Assembly (NCBI GenBank): GCA_016710885.1
Contig: JADJUC010000005.1
Span: forward strand, 62,001 to 126,000
Length of the DNA: 64,000 nt
Origin: Candidatus Proximibacter danicus
Lineage (GTDB): Bacteria; Pseudomonadota; Gammaproteobacteria; Burkholderiales; Rhodocyclaceae
Direction: 5' to 3'
The notes below the pieces were generated by a model. It did no database searches. It was not told where the DNA came from and saw only the letters and a program-made list of their open reading frames with translations. Every line of letters starts with the position of its first letter. The stretch's first letter is position 1. Made by a program: the position numbers and the translations under genes. Below, in pieces: positions 53,130 to 62,067 of the stretch.

Positions 53130-53158
53130 TTGGACATGCCGGTCGATTAACCTATACT
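53130..53158 (+). promoter_or_regulatory. Promoter of second phasin gene
   Basis: TTGGAC, 17-base spacer, TATACT, about 35 bases before the start; lies after the first phasin's terminator, so the two phasins are separately transcribed. Confidence 0.65.
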
Positions 53159-53193
53159 GGCCGTTCAGTGACCCACGAAGCCCGGAGGATATG

Positions 53194-53742
53194 ATGAGCA
53201 ACAACAATCTAGATCAACTCGCAGCAGCCCAGAAAGCCAACGCTGAAGTCATGATGACCCTCATGCGCACCGCCTTCGAGGGAATGGAAAAACTGGCCGC
53301 GCTGAACATGGCCGCCAGCCGTGAATTTTTCAATAACAGCGTCGCCAGCACACAGCAACTGCTTGCTGCCAAGGATGCGCAGGACCTGGCGAAAATCAAC
53401 ACGGCTGTCGCGCAACCGAACATGCAGAAGCTGATGGACTACTCGCGCAACGTCTATGACCTGGTGACCCAGCTGCAGCACGAAGTCACTTCGGTGATGG
53501 ACAGCCAGTACAACGCTGCGACCAAGAACGCCTCGGCCGCCATTGCAAAGACCTCGGCTCAGGCCCCGGTCGGTGGCGACGTTTTCGCTGCTGCCATGAA
53601 GTCGATGCTCGATGCCACCAACCAGGCTTTTGGCAACATGCAGAACATGGCCAAGCAGATGACCGAAATCGCCGACGCCAACATCCATGCCGCCTCGACC
53701 GCGACGTCGAAGGCTGTCAGCGCAGCGACCAAGAAAAAGTAA
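53194..53742 (+). CDS. Phasin, second paralogue
   Basis: 182 aa; QLAAAQKANAEVMMTLMRTA, AAKDAQDLAKINTAVAQPNM and LMDYSRNVYDLVTQLQHEVT align with the first phasin along the whole length. MSNNNLDQL at 53194 is preferred over the adjacent ATG 53191 because GGAGG (53184-53188) is then well spaced. Ends with Ala/Lys tail ATKKK. Confidence 0.93.
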   Translation: MSNNNLDQLAAAQKANAEVMMTLMRTAFEGMEKLAALNMAASREFFNNSVASTQQLLAAKDAQDLAKINTAVAQPNMQKLMDYSRNVYDLVTQLQHEVTSVMDSQYNAATKNASAAIAKTSAQAPVGGDVFAAAMKSMLDATNQAFGNMQNMAKQMTEIADANIHAASTATSKAVSAATKKK

Positions 53743-53802
53743 GCACTGGCGCCGCGAGGCGCTGCAATTGGTGCCGATTGGTACCGATTCGCTCCCGACA
53801 AA

Positions 53803-53822
53803 AACCCGGCCTTGGCCGGGTT
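53803..53822 (+). terminator. Terminator of second phasin gene
   Basis: Stem AACCCGGCC/GGCCGGGTT with TT loop and T-run. Confidence 0.9.
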
Positions 53823-53847
53823 TTTTATTGGCAACCTGCTGCCCCAC

Positions 53848-54612
53848 TCACTCGCGCCAGCACCAATCGATGCCACGGGCCTCGACTTCGCGACGAATTT
53901 CTTCCATGGCGCAATCAACCAGCGCCGGGTCGCCCTCGACGCCGAGCTCCAGATGGCGCCGCGAATTTCTGCCCGTGCGAATCCCCTGCATCGAGGGCAG
54001 GGAAAACAGACGCAAGGTCGGGTAGTCGGCGACGATGCGCTCCATCAGGCCAAGCAGGGCACTCTCGTAGGCCTTTTCGCCAGTCAGCAAAAATGCCCGC
54101 TCTACCGCTGGAACCTTGAACTGCTCCCGATAGAAGGACTCAAGCGCCCATTCGATCATCGGGTGTGCCATCTGCGGAAAACCGGGAACGAAATAGTGGT
54201 TCCGGACCATGAAACCCGGGATGCGATTGAACGGATTCGGGATGATCTCGACGCCAGCCGGGAAAGTGACCAGTTGCAGGCGTTCTGGCGTCATGTCATC
54301 GCCAAACCGCTGTCGCGCCTCCTCGACGCCCTGCGGATGCAGGGCCAGTGCCACCCCCAATGCGGCTGCCACCGCTTGCCGCGTGTGATCGTCCGGCGTG
54401 TTGCCGATGCCGCCACAGGAAAAGACGGTATCGCCAGAGGCCAGGGTACGCCTGAAGGTGTCTGCCAGTTGCGCGCGGTCGTCGCCAAGATATTCGACCC
54501 AGGACAGCCGCAGTCCGCGCGCACCGAGCAATTCGGCGATCTTCGCGAAATGCTTGTCCTGGCGTTTGCCGGAGAGGATTTCGTCGCCGATGATGATGGC
54601 CCCAAAGTTCAC
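53848..54612 (-). CDS. CinA-like/MoCF-domain protein
   Basis: 254 aa. An N-terminal MoaB/Mog-type molybdopterin-binding fold (AIIIGDEILSGKRQDKHFAK, FSCGGIGNTPDDHTRQAVAA), as in competence/damage-inducible protein A, but lacking the C-terminal nicotinamide-nucleotide amidase domain of full CinA. The exact role of such stand-alone proteins is not settled. Start overlaps the EI24 gene stop by four bases. Confidence 0.86.
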   Translation of the reverse strand: MNFGAIIIGDEILSGKRQDKHFAKIAELLGARGLRLSWVEYLGDDRAQLADTFRRTLASGDTVFSCGGIGNTPDDHTRQAVAAALGVALALHPQGVEEARQRFGDDMTPERLQLVTFPAGVEIIPNPFNRIPGFMVRNHYFVPGFPQMAHPMIEWALESFYREQFKVPAVERAFLLTGEKAYESALLGLMERIVADYPTLRLFSLPSMQGIRTGRNSRRHLELGVEGDPALVDCAMEEIRREVEARGIDWCWRE

Positions 54613-55349
54613 AGCACTTCTCCTTCAATAACCAGAATTGCCCCATCCCGCTCCCGCCGCAGGGCCTCCAGCCCGTAATGAACGTAAGCAAGCGCGGCAA
54701 AAGACGGGACCAGCAGACCGAGAAACGGAATGTGCCCGAGCACACCCAAGATGACACCGAGCAGCAGCATCTTGCCACGGTGCTTTTCGAACAGGATTTT
54801 CCACTCGCCCTTGGTCGCGTGTGCGGCCAGGGCATCGTAGGCAAAGGTTCGTCGGTTGAGCCAAGCCAGCCGGTAGATCGGCAGGATCAGCCCCATGCCG
54901 GGGATAAGCCATAGCGGCATCGTTCCCAGCCAGCCGATGAGAAACCCGGTGGCCGCAATGAGGCTGTTGCCGGTCGCGGCAACCAGGCTGTCTTCCCCCA
55001 TTCGCGCCACATCCGGGTATTCGCGCGCACCGATTTCATTGACCAGCAGCGGCACGATGAAGATACCCGCCAGCAGGATCGAGGTCAGATACGACAGCGC
55101 AAACACCGCCAGCCAGCCACCGATCCAGGCAAAGAGCTTGGCGAGCCACAAGATGCCCCAACCGGCAATCCAGGTTAGCGGCGGCAATTGCATCAATTCA
55201 ACGACCAGCCAGTCGAGCGCGAAGAAGGCCAGCGCCAACCAGACGATCAACGCCGCCAATGCCGGACCCGCCAGACGCAGCCAGATGCTGCGGTCCTGCA
55301 GATTGTTCAGGCTGCGCACCAGCGCATTGAAAACCTCGATCATGCTCAT
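54609..55349 (-). CDS. EI24/CysZ-like membrane protein
   Basis: 246 aa with four to five helices (about 28-55, 60-95, 130-160, 205-230) of the EI24 domain family, to which the sulfate transporter CysZ belongs. No sulfur genes are nearby, so a sulfate role is not supported. Coupled to the CinA-like gene and six bases after hrpA, suggesting a crcB-hrpA-EI24-cinA-like operon. Confidence 0.82.
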   Translation of the reverse strand: MSMIEVFNALVRSLNNLQDRSIWLRLAGPALAALIVWLALAFFALDWLVVELMQLPPLTWIAGWGILWLAKLFAWIGGWLAVFALSYLTSILLAGIFIVPLLVNEIGAREYPDVARMGEDSLVAATGNSLIAATGFLIGWLGTMPLWLIPGMGLILPIYRLAWLNRRTFAYDALAAHATKGEWKILFEKHRGKMLLLGVILGVLGHIPFLGLLVPSFAALAYVHYGLEALRRERDGAILVIEGEVL

Positions 55350-55355
55350 CTTTTT

Positions 55356-58300
55356 TCAACCCCCCTCAGCAAAGCCTCCGCACGGCGGCCTACCCCGCGC
55401 CAAACCTTCCCACGTTTTCTGCAGCCGCTTTGATGACACCGGCGTTGGCGTCTTCAGTTCCTGGGCAAACAAGGCCACCCGCAATTCTTCGAGCAGCCAG
55501 CGGAACTGCTCCAGATTCTCGTCGACCATGCCCTGTTTGGCCAGTTGCGCGGTGCGGCGCTCGTAGTTGGTCCACAGCGGCGCGTACTCGGCCATCAGCC
55601 GTGCGTCGCGTGCCGGGTCTGCTTTCAGCTTGTCGAGCCGCAAGGCCACTGCCTTGAGGTAGCGCGGGTAATGCTGCAAACGCTCGAACGGTGTTGCGGC
55701 GACAAAGCGCTTACCCATCAGCCGCGCCACTTGCGCCTCGATGTCCTTCACCGCTGCTGCATGTACCTTGAAGGCCGGCAATTTCTTCATCAACGCCTGC
55801 CACTCGGTCAGCACCAGTGCCGTCAGCCGGCAGATTTCCTGCGCCAGCAGACCGAGCCGCGACTTGGTTTCGACACACCGCGCCCGGAACTGCTCGGCAT
55901 TCTGCGGCAAGGGTTGCGTCAGGCAGGCCCGGGCAAAGACGATGTCGATCAGCTGCTGCTTCAGTTCGTCGACCGTCATCAGCCCCATCGCCTGGATACC
56001 CATCTGCGGCAAGCCCGGCAGGTTCTTTTCAAAGTACTTCAGCTGCTCCTTGAACTGGATCTTGAACAGCCGGACCAGCCCTTTCTCGTGCGCGGCCCGC
56101 GCCTCTTCCGGCGAATCGAAGACGCGCAGCGAGGCCGTTTCGCCATCGTCGCTCAGACCCGGGTAGCCAAGCAGCATCTGGCCGCCAACCTCGACCTCCA
56201 TCAGCTCCGGCAGCTCGCCGAAGGTCCAGTCGGTCAGCCCGGAGAACTCCGACGGCGTATCGTGCTTTTCGGCAAACTCGTTTTTCGCCTGCCCCCCCCA
56301 CTCACCACGCAGTTCGGTCAGGTTGCGGCTCATGCCGAGCTGTCGGCCGTGTTCGTCGACGAGCTTGAAGTTCATCGAAAAATGCGCCGGCAACTCGCCG
56401 GGGCGGAAGGCATCCGGCGTCACGGCCCAGCCGCGCGCATTCAGCCCGCGAGTTTCCATGATGAAGGCGATCAGCGCTGGCACCAGTCCTTTGTCCGTAA
56501 GCTGAACCTTTTGCACAAACTCCTGCGCGAAATCCGGCACCGGCACCAGCTTGGCGCGGATCTTCTGCGGCAGTGTCTTCACCAGCTGCACCACCTTTTC
56601 CTTCAGGAGCCCCGGCACCAGCCACTCGCAGCGCAGCGCCGGCACCTGATTGAGGTGCGGCAAGGGCACCGTCAGCGTCACACCATCCTTCGGCGAGCCC
56701 GGCTCGAAGTGATAGGTGAGCGCATACTCCACGCCGCCGAGCTTGATCTGCGAGGGAAAGGCGTCAGTGGTCACGCCGGCCGCCTCGTGCCTCATCAGGT
56801 CTTCGCGCTTCAGGTGCAACAGTTTCTGGTTTTCCCGCTCAGCTTCCTTGCGCCACTTGTCGAAGTCGGCCCCGCTATAGATACCTTCCGGGATCACCTG
56901 GTCGTAGAAGGCGTAGATCAGTTCGTCATCGACCAGCACATCGGGTCGGCGTGATTTGTGTTCCAGCGTTTCGATCTCGCCGATCAGCTTCCGGTTGTGC
57001 TGCCAGAACGGCCAGCGCCGCGCGAAGTCTTCGCTCACTTCGCCGCCGACCAACCCCTGCCGGATGAAAATCTCGCGCGCCTCGGCCGGATTCATCGGGC
57101 CGAAGTTCACCCGTTTCTTCGGGTTGACGACGATGCCGTAGAGCGTCGAACGCTCCCAGGCGACGACCTGCATCGCCTTCTGCTCCCAATGCGGATCGAA
57201 GTAGCTGCGGCGGATCAGGTGGCCACCGACTTCCTCCAGCCAGAGCGGATCGATACGCGCCACGCAGCGCGCGTAGAGCTTGGTCGTTTCGGTGACCTCG
57301 CTGGCCATCAGCCAGCGGCCGACCTTCTTCTGCAGCGGCGAAGAGGGGTGAACCAGGAACTTGATGCCACGCGCGCCAAGGTAGTAGGCCGAATCCTCCG
57401 AGCGGCAGCCGACGTTGCCAAGCAAGCCGGTGAGCAGCGCCTTGTGGATCGCTTCGAAGGTCGCCGGAATCTCGTTTTCCCGCCACCCCTGCTCGCCGAT
57501 CAACGCCAGCAACTGGCTGTGTGTCTCACGCCATTCGCGCATGCGATTGGCTGAGAGGAAGGCGGCATGGCAGGTCTGCACCAGCTTGCGCTGCGACTTC
57601 TTGTGCTCGATCTCGCCTTCGTACCATTTCCACAGTTTCAGCCAGGAGAGGAACTCCGACTTCTCGTCGGCCCACTTGGCGTGCGCGGCATCAGCCGTGC
57701 CCTGCTTTTCCTGCGGCCGTTCGCGCGGGTCCTGCACCGAGAGGCCGGCAGCGATGATCAGCACTTCGTGCAGACAGCCGCCGTCGCGCGCGGCGACGAT
57801 CATGCGCGCAATGCGCGGATCGAGCGGTAGCCTGGCCAGGCCCTGGCCAATGGTGGTCAGCACATTGTCGTCGTCGAGCGCGTTCAGTTCCTGCAGCAGC
57901 TGGTAACCATCGGCGACGGCACGCGTCGATGGTGATTCGAGGAAGGGGAAGTCCTCGATGTCGCCGAGTTTCAGCCCCTTCATTCGCAGGATGACGCCGG
58001 CCAGCGAGGAACGCAGGATTTCCGGATCGGTGAACGCCGGCCGCGCCTTGAAGCCGGCCTCGTCGTAAAGGCGGATACAGATGCCGGCGGCGACGCGACC
58101 GCAGCGGCCGGCACGCTGGTTGGCGGCGGCCTGCGAGATTTTCTCGACCTGCAACTGCTCGACCTTGTTGCGGTACGAGTAGCGCTTGACCCGGGCCAGC
58201 CCGGTATCGACCACGTAGCGGATACCCGGCACGGTCAGCGAGGTCTCGGCAACGTTGGTCGCCAGCACGATGCGGCGGCCGCCGTGCGGCTTGAAGATGC

Positions 58301-59267
58301 GCTGCTGCTCCTCGGCCGACAGGCGAGCGAACAGCGGCAAAATCTCTGTATGAGGAGGATGGTGCTTGCGCAGCGCCTCGGCCGCCTCGCGAATTTCGCG
58401 CTCGCCGGGCAGGAAGACCAGCACGTCGCCCGGCCCTTCGCGGTGCAGCTCGTCACAGGCGTCGACCAGCGCATCGTAGAGGTCGCGCTGGTCCTCGCGC
58501 TCAGCCTCTTCCGTTTCAACCGGCCGGTAGCGCACTTCGACCGGAAACAGGCGGCCGGAGACTTCCATCACCGGCGCATCGTGGAAATGCTTGGCAAAAC
58601 GTTCGGCATCGATGGTCGCCGAGGTGATGATCAGCTTCAGGTCCGGCCGCTTCGGCAAGAGCTGCTTCAGGTAGCCGAGCAGGAAATCAATGTTCAGGCT
58701 GCGCTCGTGCGCCTCGTCGATGATCAGCGTGTCGTAGGCCGACAACGACGGATCGCCCTGCGTCTCGGCGAGCAGGATGCCGTCGGTCATCAGCTTGACG
58801 AAACTCTCCGGCGACGTGCGTTCGGTGAAGCGGATCTTGTAGCCGACCAGGCGACCGAGTTCGGACTGCAACTCCTGCGCGATGCGCGCCGCAGTCGAGC
58901 GAGCGGCAATGCGGCGCGGCTGCGTGTGGCCGATCAGGCCGGTGGCGCCGCGGCCGAGTTCGAGGCAGATCTTCGGCAACTGCGTCGTCTTGCCCGAACC
59001 GGTTTCGCCGCAGACGATGACCACCTGATGCTTCGCAATCAGCGCCGCAATCTCGGCGCGGCGCGTGTTGACCGGCAAGTCCTCGTCGTACTCGGGTTTG
59101 GGCAGGCGCGCGCGGCGCGCGGCGACCGCCTCAGAGGAGCGCTTGGCCAGTGCATCGAAATCTTCACGCGCCTTGTCCTTGCGTGGCCCCGGCTGCTTGA
59201 GATCACGCAAAAACGACTTCAGCCGCCGCCGGTCGGCAGCGAGGCAATCATCCAGCTCGATACGCAT
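55356..59267 (-). CDS. hrpA: ATP-dependent RNA helicase HrpA
   Basis: 1303 aa, full length for HrpA. Walker A GETGSGKT (87-94), DEAH box IIDEAHERS (184-187), then ITSATID, a helicase C domain with TNVAETSLTVPGIRYVVDTG and QRAGRCGRV, HA2 and OB-fold domains and the long C-terminal DUF3418 region. HrpA acts in mRNA processing and rescues collided or stalled ribosomes. Its ATG overlaps the crcB stop (TGATG). Confidence 0.97.
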   Translation of the reverse strand: MRIELDDCLAADRRRLKSFLRDLKQPGPRKDKAREDFDALAKRSSEAVAARRARLPKPEYDEDLPVNTRRAEIAALIAKHQVVIVCGETGSGKTTQLPKICLELGRGATGLIGHTQPRRIAARSTAARIAQELQSELGRLVGYKIRFTERTSPESFVKLMTDGILLAETQGDPSLSAYDTLIIDEAHERSLNIDFLLGYLKQLLPKRPDLKLIITSATIDAERFAKHFHDAPVMEVSGRLFPVEVRYRPVETEEAEREDQRDLYDALVDACDELHREGPGDVLVFLPGEREIREAAEALRKHHPPHTEILPLFARLSAEEQQRIFKPHGGRRIVLATNVAETSLTVPGIRYVVDTGLARVKRYSYRNKVEQLQVEKISQAAANQRAGRCGRVAAGICIRLYDEAGFKARPAFTDPEILRSSLAGVILRMKGLKLGDIEDFPFLESPSTRAVADGYQLLQELNALDDDNVLTTIGQGLARLPLDPRIARMIVAARDGGCLHEVLIIAAGLSVQDPRERPQEKQGTADAAHAKWADEKSEFLSWLKLWKWYEGEIEHKKSQRKLVQTCHAAFLSANRMREWRETHSQLLALIGEQGWRENEIPATFEAIHKALLTGLLGNVGCRSEDSAYYLGARGIKFLVHPSSPLQKKVGRWLMASEVTETTKLYARCVARIDPLWLEEVGGHLIRRSYFDPHWEQKAMQVVAWERSTLYGIVVNPKKRVNFGPMNPAEAREIFIRQGLVGGEVSEDFARRWPFWQHNRKLIGEIETLEHKSRRPDVLVDDELIYAFYDQVIPEGIYSGADFDKWRKEAERENQKLLHLKREDLMRHEAAGVTTDAFPSQIKLGGVEYALTYHFEPGSPKDGVTLTVPLPHLNQVPALRCEWLVPGLLKEKVVQLVKTLPQKIRAKLVPVPDFAQEFVQKVQLTDKGLVPALIAFIMETRGLNARGWAVTPDAFRPGELPAHFSMNFKLVDEHGRQLGMSRNLTELRGEWGGQAKNEFAEKHDTPSEFSGLTDWTFGELPELMEVEVGGQMLLGYPGLSDDGETASLRVFDSPEEARAAHEKGLVRLFKIQFKEQLKYFEKNLPGLPQMGIQAMGLMTVDELKQQLIDIVFARACLTQPLPQNAEQFRARCVETKSRLGLLAQEICRLTALVLTEWQALMKKLPAFKVHAAAVKDIEAQVARLMGKRFVAATPFERLQHYPRYLKAVALRLDKLKADPARDARLMAEYAPLWTNYERRTAQLAKQGMVDENLEQFRWLLEELRVALFAQELKTPTPVSSKRLQKTWEGLARGRPPCGGFAEGG

Positions 59268-59656
59268 CAGGAAAAAAGCTTGTCAGCGCCGACAGTCAGC
59301 AACCCGAGGTAAGTCATCAGCAACGAACCGGCGAGATGCGTGCCGGCCAGCGCCATTGCCCAGCCAAGCTGGTGTGCCAGCAGGCGCTCGACGACTTCGG
59401 CCGAGAAGGTGGAAAAGGTGGTCAGCCCGCCGAGGAAGCCGGTGATGACCAGCAACTTCAGTGCCGGCGGCAGGCCGGAATTGATGTGAAACACTCCAAC
59501 AGCAATACCCACCAGATAGCCACCGATCAGATTGGCAGCGAGCGTACCCAGCGGCAACATGACGAACAGCGGGTTGAGCGCGAGGCCGAGCAGCCAGCGC
59601 GACCACGCGCCGAGCATGGCTCCCAGACCCACCGCAAGAAAACTGAACGCGTTCAT
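59267..59656 (-). CDS. crcB: Fluoride channel Fluc/CrcB
   Basis: 129 aa, four helices, dual-topology homodimer that lets F- leave the cell. The family core NLIGGYLVG and GFLGGLTTFSTFSAE (with the Phe and Ser/Thr track) are present, as is the first-helix GAMLGAWSRWLLG. Start MNAFSFLAVGLG at 59656 is chosen because homology begins there; the upstream frame is antisense to the cytochrome gene. No fluoride riboswitch motif was recognised upstream. Confidence 0.95.
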   Translation of the reverse strand: MNAFSFLAVGLGAMLGAWSRWLLGLALNPLFVMLPLGTLAANLIGGYLVGIAVGVFHINSGLPPALKLLVITGFLGGLTTFSTFSAEVVERLLAHQLGWAMALAGTHLAGSLLMTYLGLLTVGADKLFS

Positions 59657-59752
59657 TCCATGCCTCCCCAGAGCTGGCATTCTACCTCGCCGCTCGCCAT
59701 TGTCGCCCGCGGCGGTTACGATGCGGGCTTGCCAACGAAGCGAGGAACCACC

Positions 59753-60242
59753 ATGTTCAGCAGGAATTTGCTTGTACCTGTACTGATGTCCAGCCTGTTG
59801 ATCGCCTGTGGGAAAAAACGAGCCGCCACCGGCCACTTCCGCCGCTCCTGCAGCTCCCACCGCAACCAATTCAGCTCCCGTTTCGGCGCCAGCACCTGCA
59901 CAAACCCCGACACCGGCACCCGCTGCGCCAGCACCAGCCGTTGCCGCGCCGGCCCCGGTTGCTGCCACCCCAACTACTGCGGCACTGGCTGTCGATGGTG
60001 CGGCAATCTACAAGAAAAGTTGCAGCCTGTGCCATGCCGGCGGCGTTGCCGGTGCGCCAAAGTTCGGTGACAAGGCGCAATGGACGGAACGCATCGCGCA
60101 AGGCAATGAAGTTCTCTACACGCACGCGATCAAGGGCTTCAAGGGCAAGACTGGCGTCATGCCTGCCAAGGGCGGTAGCGCGTCGCTGACCGACGATCAG
60201 GTCAAGGCGGCCGTCGACCACATGGTTGCCGCTGCGAAATAA
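59753..60242 (+). CDS. Cytochrome c5-like lipoprotein, frameshifted as sequenced
   Basis: About 162 aa if repaired. ATG 59753 with GAGGAA upstream gives a lipoprotein signal ending in lipobox LLIAC, followed by GK; the frame then runs wrong. From 59808 another frame gives NEPPPATSAAPAAPT, a Pro/Ala linker (about 60 residues), and a class I cytochrome c domain with CSLCH heme site and GVMPAKGG carrying the axial Met. Removing one base from the GGG-A6 run (59810-59818) joins both. It faces the nos cluster and could donate electrons to N2O reductase; that is inference. Confidence 0.85.
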
Positions 60243-60310
60243 TCCGGAAGTGTCCGTCAGGCCGCCCTGCAATTGCGCCCTGACGGACCCTCGGATAGGA
60301 CAGTCGCTAC

Positions 60311-60829
60311 CTACTGAGAATTAAGCGGACTGTGCGGATGTGGCGGTGGGGGCGTAGCGGCGATTTCGCCAAAGCTGCGCAACTCGCCGCCGTGTTCATT
60401 AGCAAACGCACTGGCCGCCTCGCGACTGCGGAAAGCGGGGAAGTCGGGCTCACGCATCGGTCCGCGCACGCGCGAACCGGCAACGAAGATGGCCTCCTCG
60501 GCCACCAGCCAGCCGCCCGTCGTGTAGTCGGATACGTAGCGACGCACGATCTCGTCGGCCGCACGCCCCTTGGCGTAGCGCGGCATCTCGTGCAGGTAAC
60601 GCAACATCTCGGCGGGCGAATCGAAGGCGATCATCTGCCGATCGCTGAAAACAATCTGCACCATCCATTGGGGAAACAAAGCCGGGTACATGCCACACAC
60701 CGGACAGCGCAGCTCCTTGCCTACCGTTTGCGGGCGCAATGGATCAAGTGAGGCAAGGTAGCCTCCCGCCGCCAGCGCCGCAATCGCGACGACAGCGACC
60801 AGCCAGCGCCGGTATTGCAGGCGCATCAA
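60311..60829 (-). CDS. NosL-family periplasmic protein, second copy
   Basis: 172 aa. N-terminal helix (about 8-27) without lipobox, then LRCPVCGMYPALFPQWMVQI with a C-x2-C-G-M metal-binding motif and the NosL-like FSDRQMIAFDSPAEMLRYLH and GPMREPDFPAFRSREAASAF. NosL proteins carry Cu(I) to N2O reductase. The motif differs from the nosL upstream, so it may serve another step. Last gene of the visible nos cluster. Confidence 0.82.
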   Translation of the reverse strand: MMRLQYRRWLVAVVAIAALAAGGYLASLDPLRPQTVGKELRCPVCGMYPALFPQWMVQIVFSDRQMIAFDSPAEMLRYLHEMPRYAKGRAADEIVRRYVSDYTTGGWLVAEEAIFVAGSRVRGPMREPDFPAFRSREAASAFANEHGGELRSFGEIAATPPPPHPHSPLNSQ

Positions 60830-61188
60830 CCGCCGGCGACCGTCAGCAGCGGATCGTTCTGCAGCGCAACGAACAGCGCCTGCAGGTTCTCGATTGGCGG
60901 CCGCCCAGGCTGCGTCACCGGGTCGGCAAGCACCCTGCCGTCGGCATCGTGGAGGTGATTCGGGGCTGTCGCGACAGGGTGCGCAACAGGCGCCGTGTCG
61001 ATGCGCAGTTCGGCATCCCCATAGTGCCAGACGAAGGCGTATTCGCTGGCCGACGCCAGGCGAACCTCAAGTTCGACGCCGTTGTGCAACGAGAATTGCA
61101 GTGCATCGCGGCACAGCCGTGCCGGCGCCACATAATGCTGCGCCAGTTGCATGTCGGCCGCTTCCTTGAGTTCGATCAGCGGGGTCAC
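60826..61188 (-). CDS. Small unknown protein in nos cluster
   Basis: 120 aa, cytosolic. The middle (SEYAFVWHYGDAELRIDTAP) and NHLHDADG are weakly reminiscent of the TumE/DUF6516 fold (aromatic-W, D-x-A-P, H-x-H-D-x-D-G), but I would not assign a toxin from that. Start overlaps the 90-aa gene by four bases and the stop overlaps the NosL-like gene, so it is translationally coupled on both sides. Confidence 0.72.
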   Translation of the reverse strand: MTPLIELKEAADMQLAQHYVAPARLCRDALQFSLHNGVELEVRLASASEYAFVWHYGDAELRIDTAPVAHPVATAPNHLHDADGRVLADPVTQPGRPPIENLQALFVALQNDPLLTVAGG

Positions 61189-61457
61189 TGGCGGCCTCCT
61201 TCGGCGAGCAGTTGTTGCAGGGTGGCGCGCGCCGCGTCATGAGCCAGCAGTAGCGAGCCCGCCGAGAGGTAATCCTCGTAGGCCGGGTGCTCGGGCACCT
61301 CGCCGGCGGCGATTGCTGCGTGCAGGGCCGCCTCATCTGCCGCGCCATGCCGTGCAAGCACTGTCTTGCGATCTTCCCGCAGCGCATGGATCAGCGCACT
61401 CAGCGCCTCCGCCTCACGCGCGAGCGCGATCGGCAAATCATCAAAAAAACCAGGCAT
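61185..61457 (-). CDS. Small unknown helical protein in nos cluster
   Basis: 90 aa, predicted all-helical and acidic. A conspicuous VPEHPAYEDYLSAGSLLLAH block (about 55-74) is followed by AARATLQQLL. No domain recognised. Coupled to the 120-aa gene by a four-base overlap, so the two probably act together. 61 bases separate it from nosL. Confidence 0.7.
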   Translation of the reverse strand: MPGFFDDLPIALAREAEALSALIHALREDRKTVLARHGAADEAALHAAIAAGEVPEHPAYEDYLSAGSLLLAHDAARATLQQLLAEGGRQ

Positions 61458-61518
61458 ACCGTTTCATTCCTTCCAACAAAAAATTACTGCGGCAATCCCA
61501 TCTGCCGCCCTCGACAGC

Positions 61519-62067
61519 TTACATCGACCGGTCCTTGACCACGCCGCCGTCAAGAACGGCCATATCGGGTTTCACCTCGGCGAAGCGCACGATCTTCCCG
61601 CCTTCTTTCTCGACAAAGGCACGCGCGGCCACCTCCTCGGAAAACGCGGCGAAGGTTGGCCCCATCGAGCCACGCTTCTTCGAGCCAACAACGTAGAACG
61701 CTGATCGCGCGTCGATCCAGTTGCTGGCTGGCGCCTCCCAACTGGTCTTGCCCATATCCTGGACGAAGAGGGCGACGACGCGCTTCTGCTGCTCCGGTTG
61801 CAGATAGACCGAGAACATCTCGACGGTGTCGCAGAAGAAGTCCGGCTTGCCCTGGGTGTAATGAATCTGCGCCTTCGGGCCAGGGTAATCTGCAAGCAGC
61901 ATGCCGTCGAGGCTGCAGAAGGTATCGCGGGTTATTTCAAGCGGGCTGGCAGCTTTTTGCTGCGCCTGCTCACCACAGGCGGCAACGAGTGCGCTGGCAA
62001 CCAGCGCAAACAGCAGGCGGCGAACACGATGGGCAGGCAAGAAAAAGGAGGAACTGAAAGCGGTCAT
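61519..62067 (-). CDS. nosL: Copper chaperone lipoprotein NosL
   Basis: 182 aa. Lipoprotein signal with lipobox LVAAC (about 22-26); then TFCSLDGMLLADYPGPKAQI, the NosL metal-site block with Cys and Met, and NosL-typical VALFVQDMGKTSWE and GPTFAAFSEEVAARAFVEKE. Delivers Cu(I) to apo-N2O reductase in the periplasm. Start overlaps the nosY stop (ATGA-type). The sequence type matches clade II nos clusters. Confidence 0.92.
   Translation of the reverse strand: MTAFSSSFFLPAHRVRRLLFALVASALVAACGEQAQQKAASPLEITRDTFCSLDGMLLADYPGPKAQIHYTQGKPDFFCDTVEMFSVYLQPEQQKRVVALFVQDMGKTSWEAPASNWIDARSAFYVVGSKKRGSMGPTFAAFSEEVAARAFVEKEGGKIVRFAEVKPDMAVLDGGVVKDRSM

Noticed and set aside
59810..59818. Programmed frameshift or transcriptional slippage at G3-A6
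   Set aside because: Several unrelated genes in the window have similar homopolymer breaks, so a sequencing error is simpler than a dedicated recoding signal.
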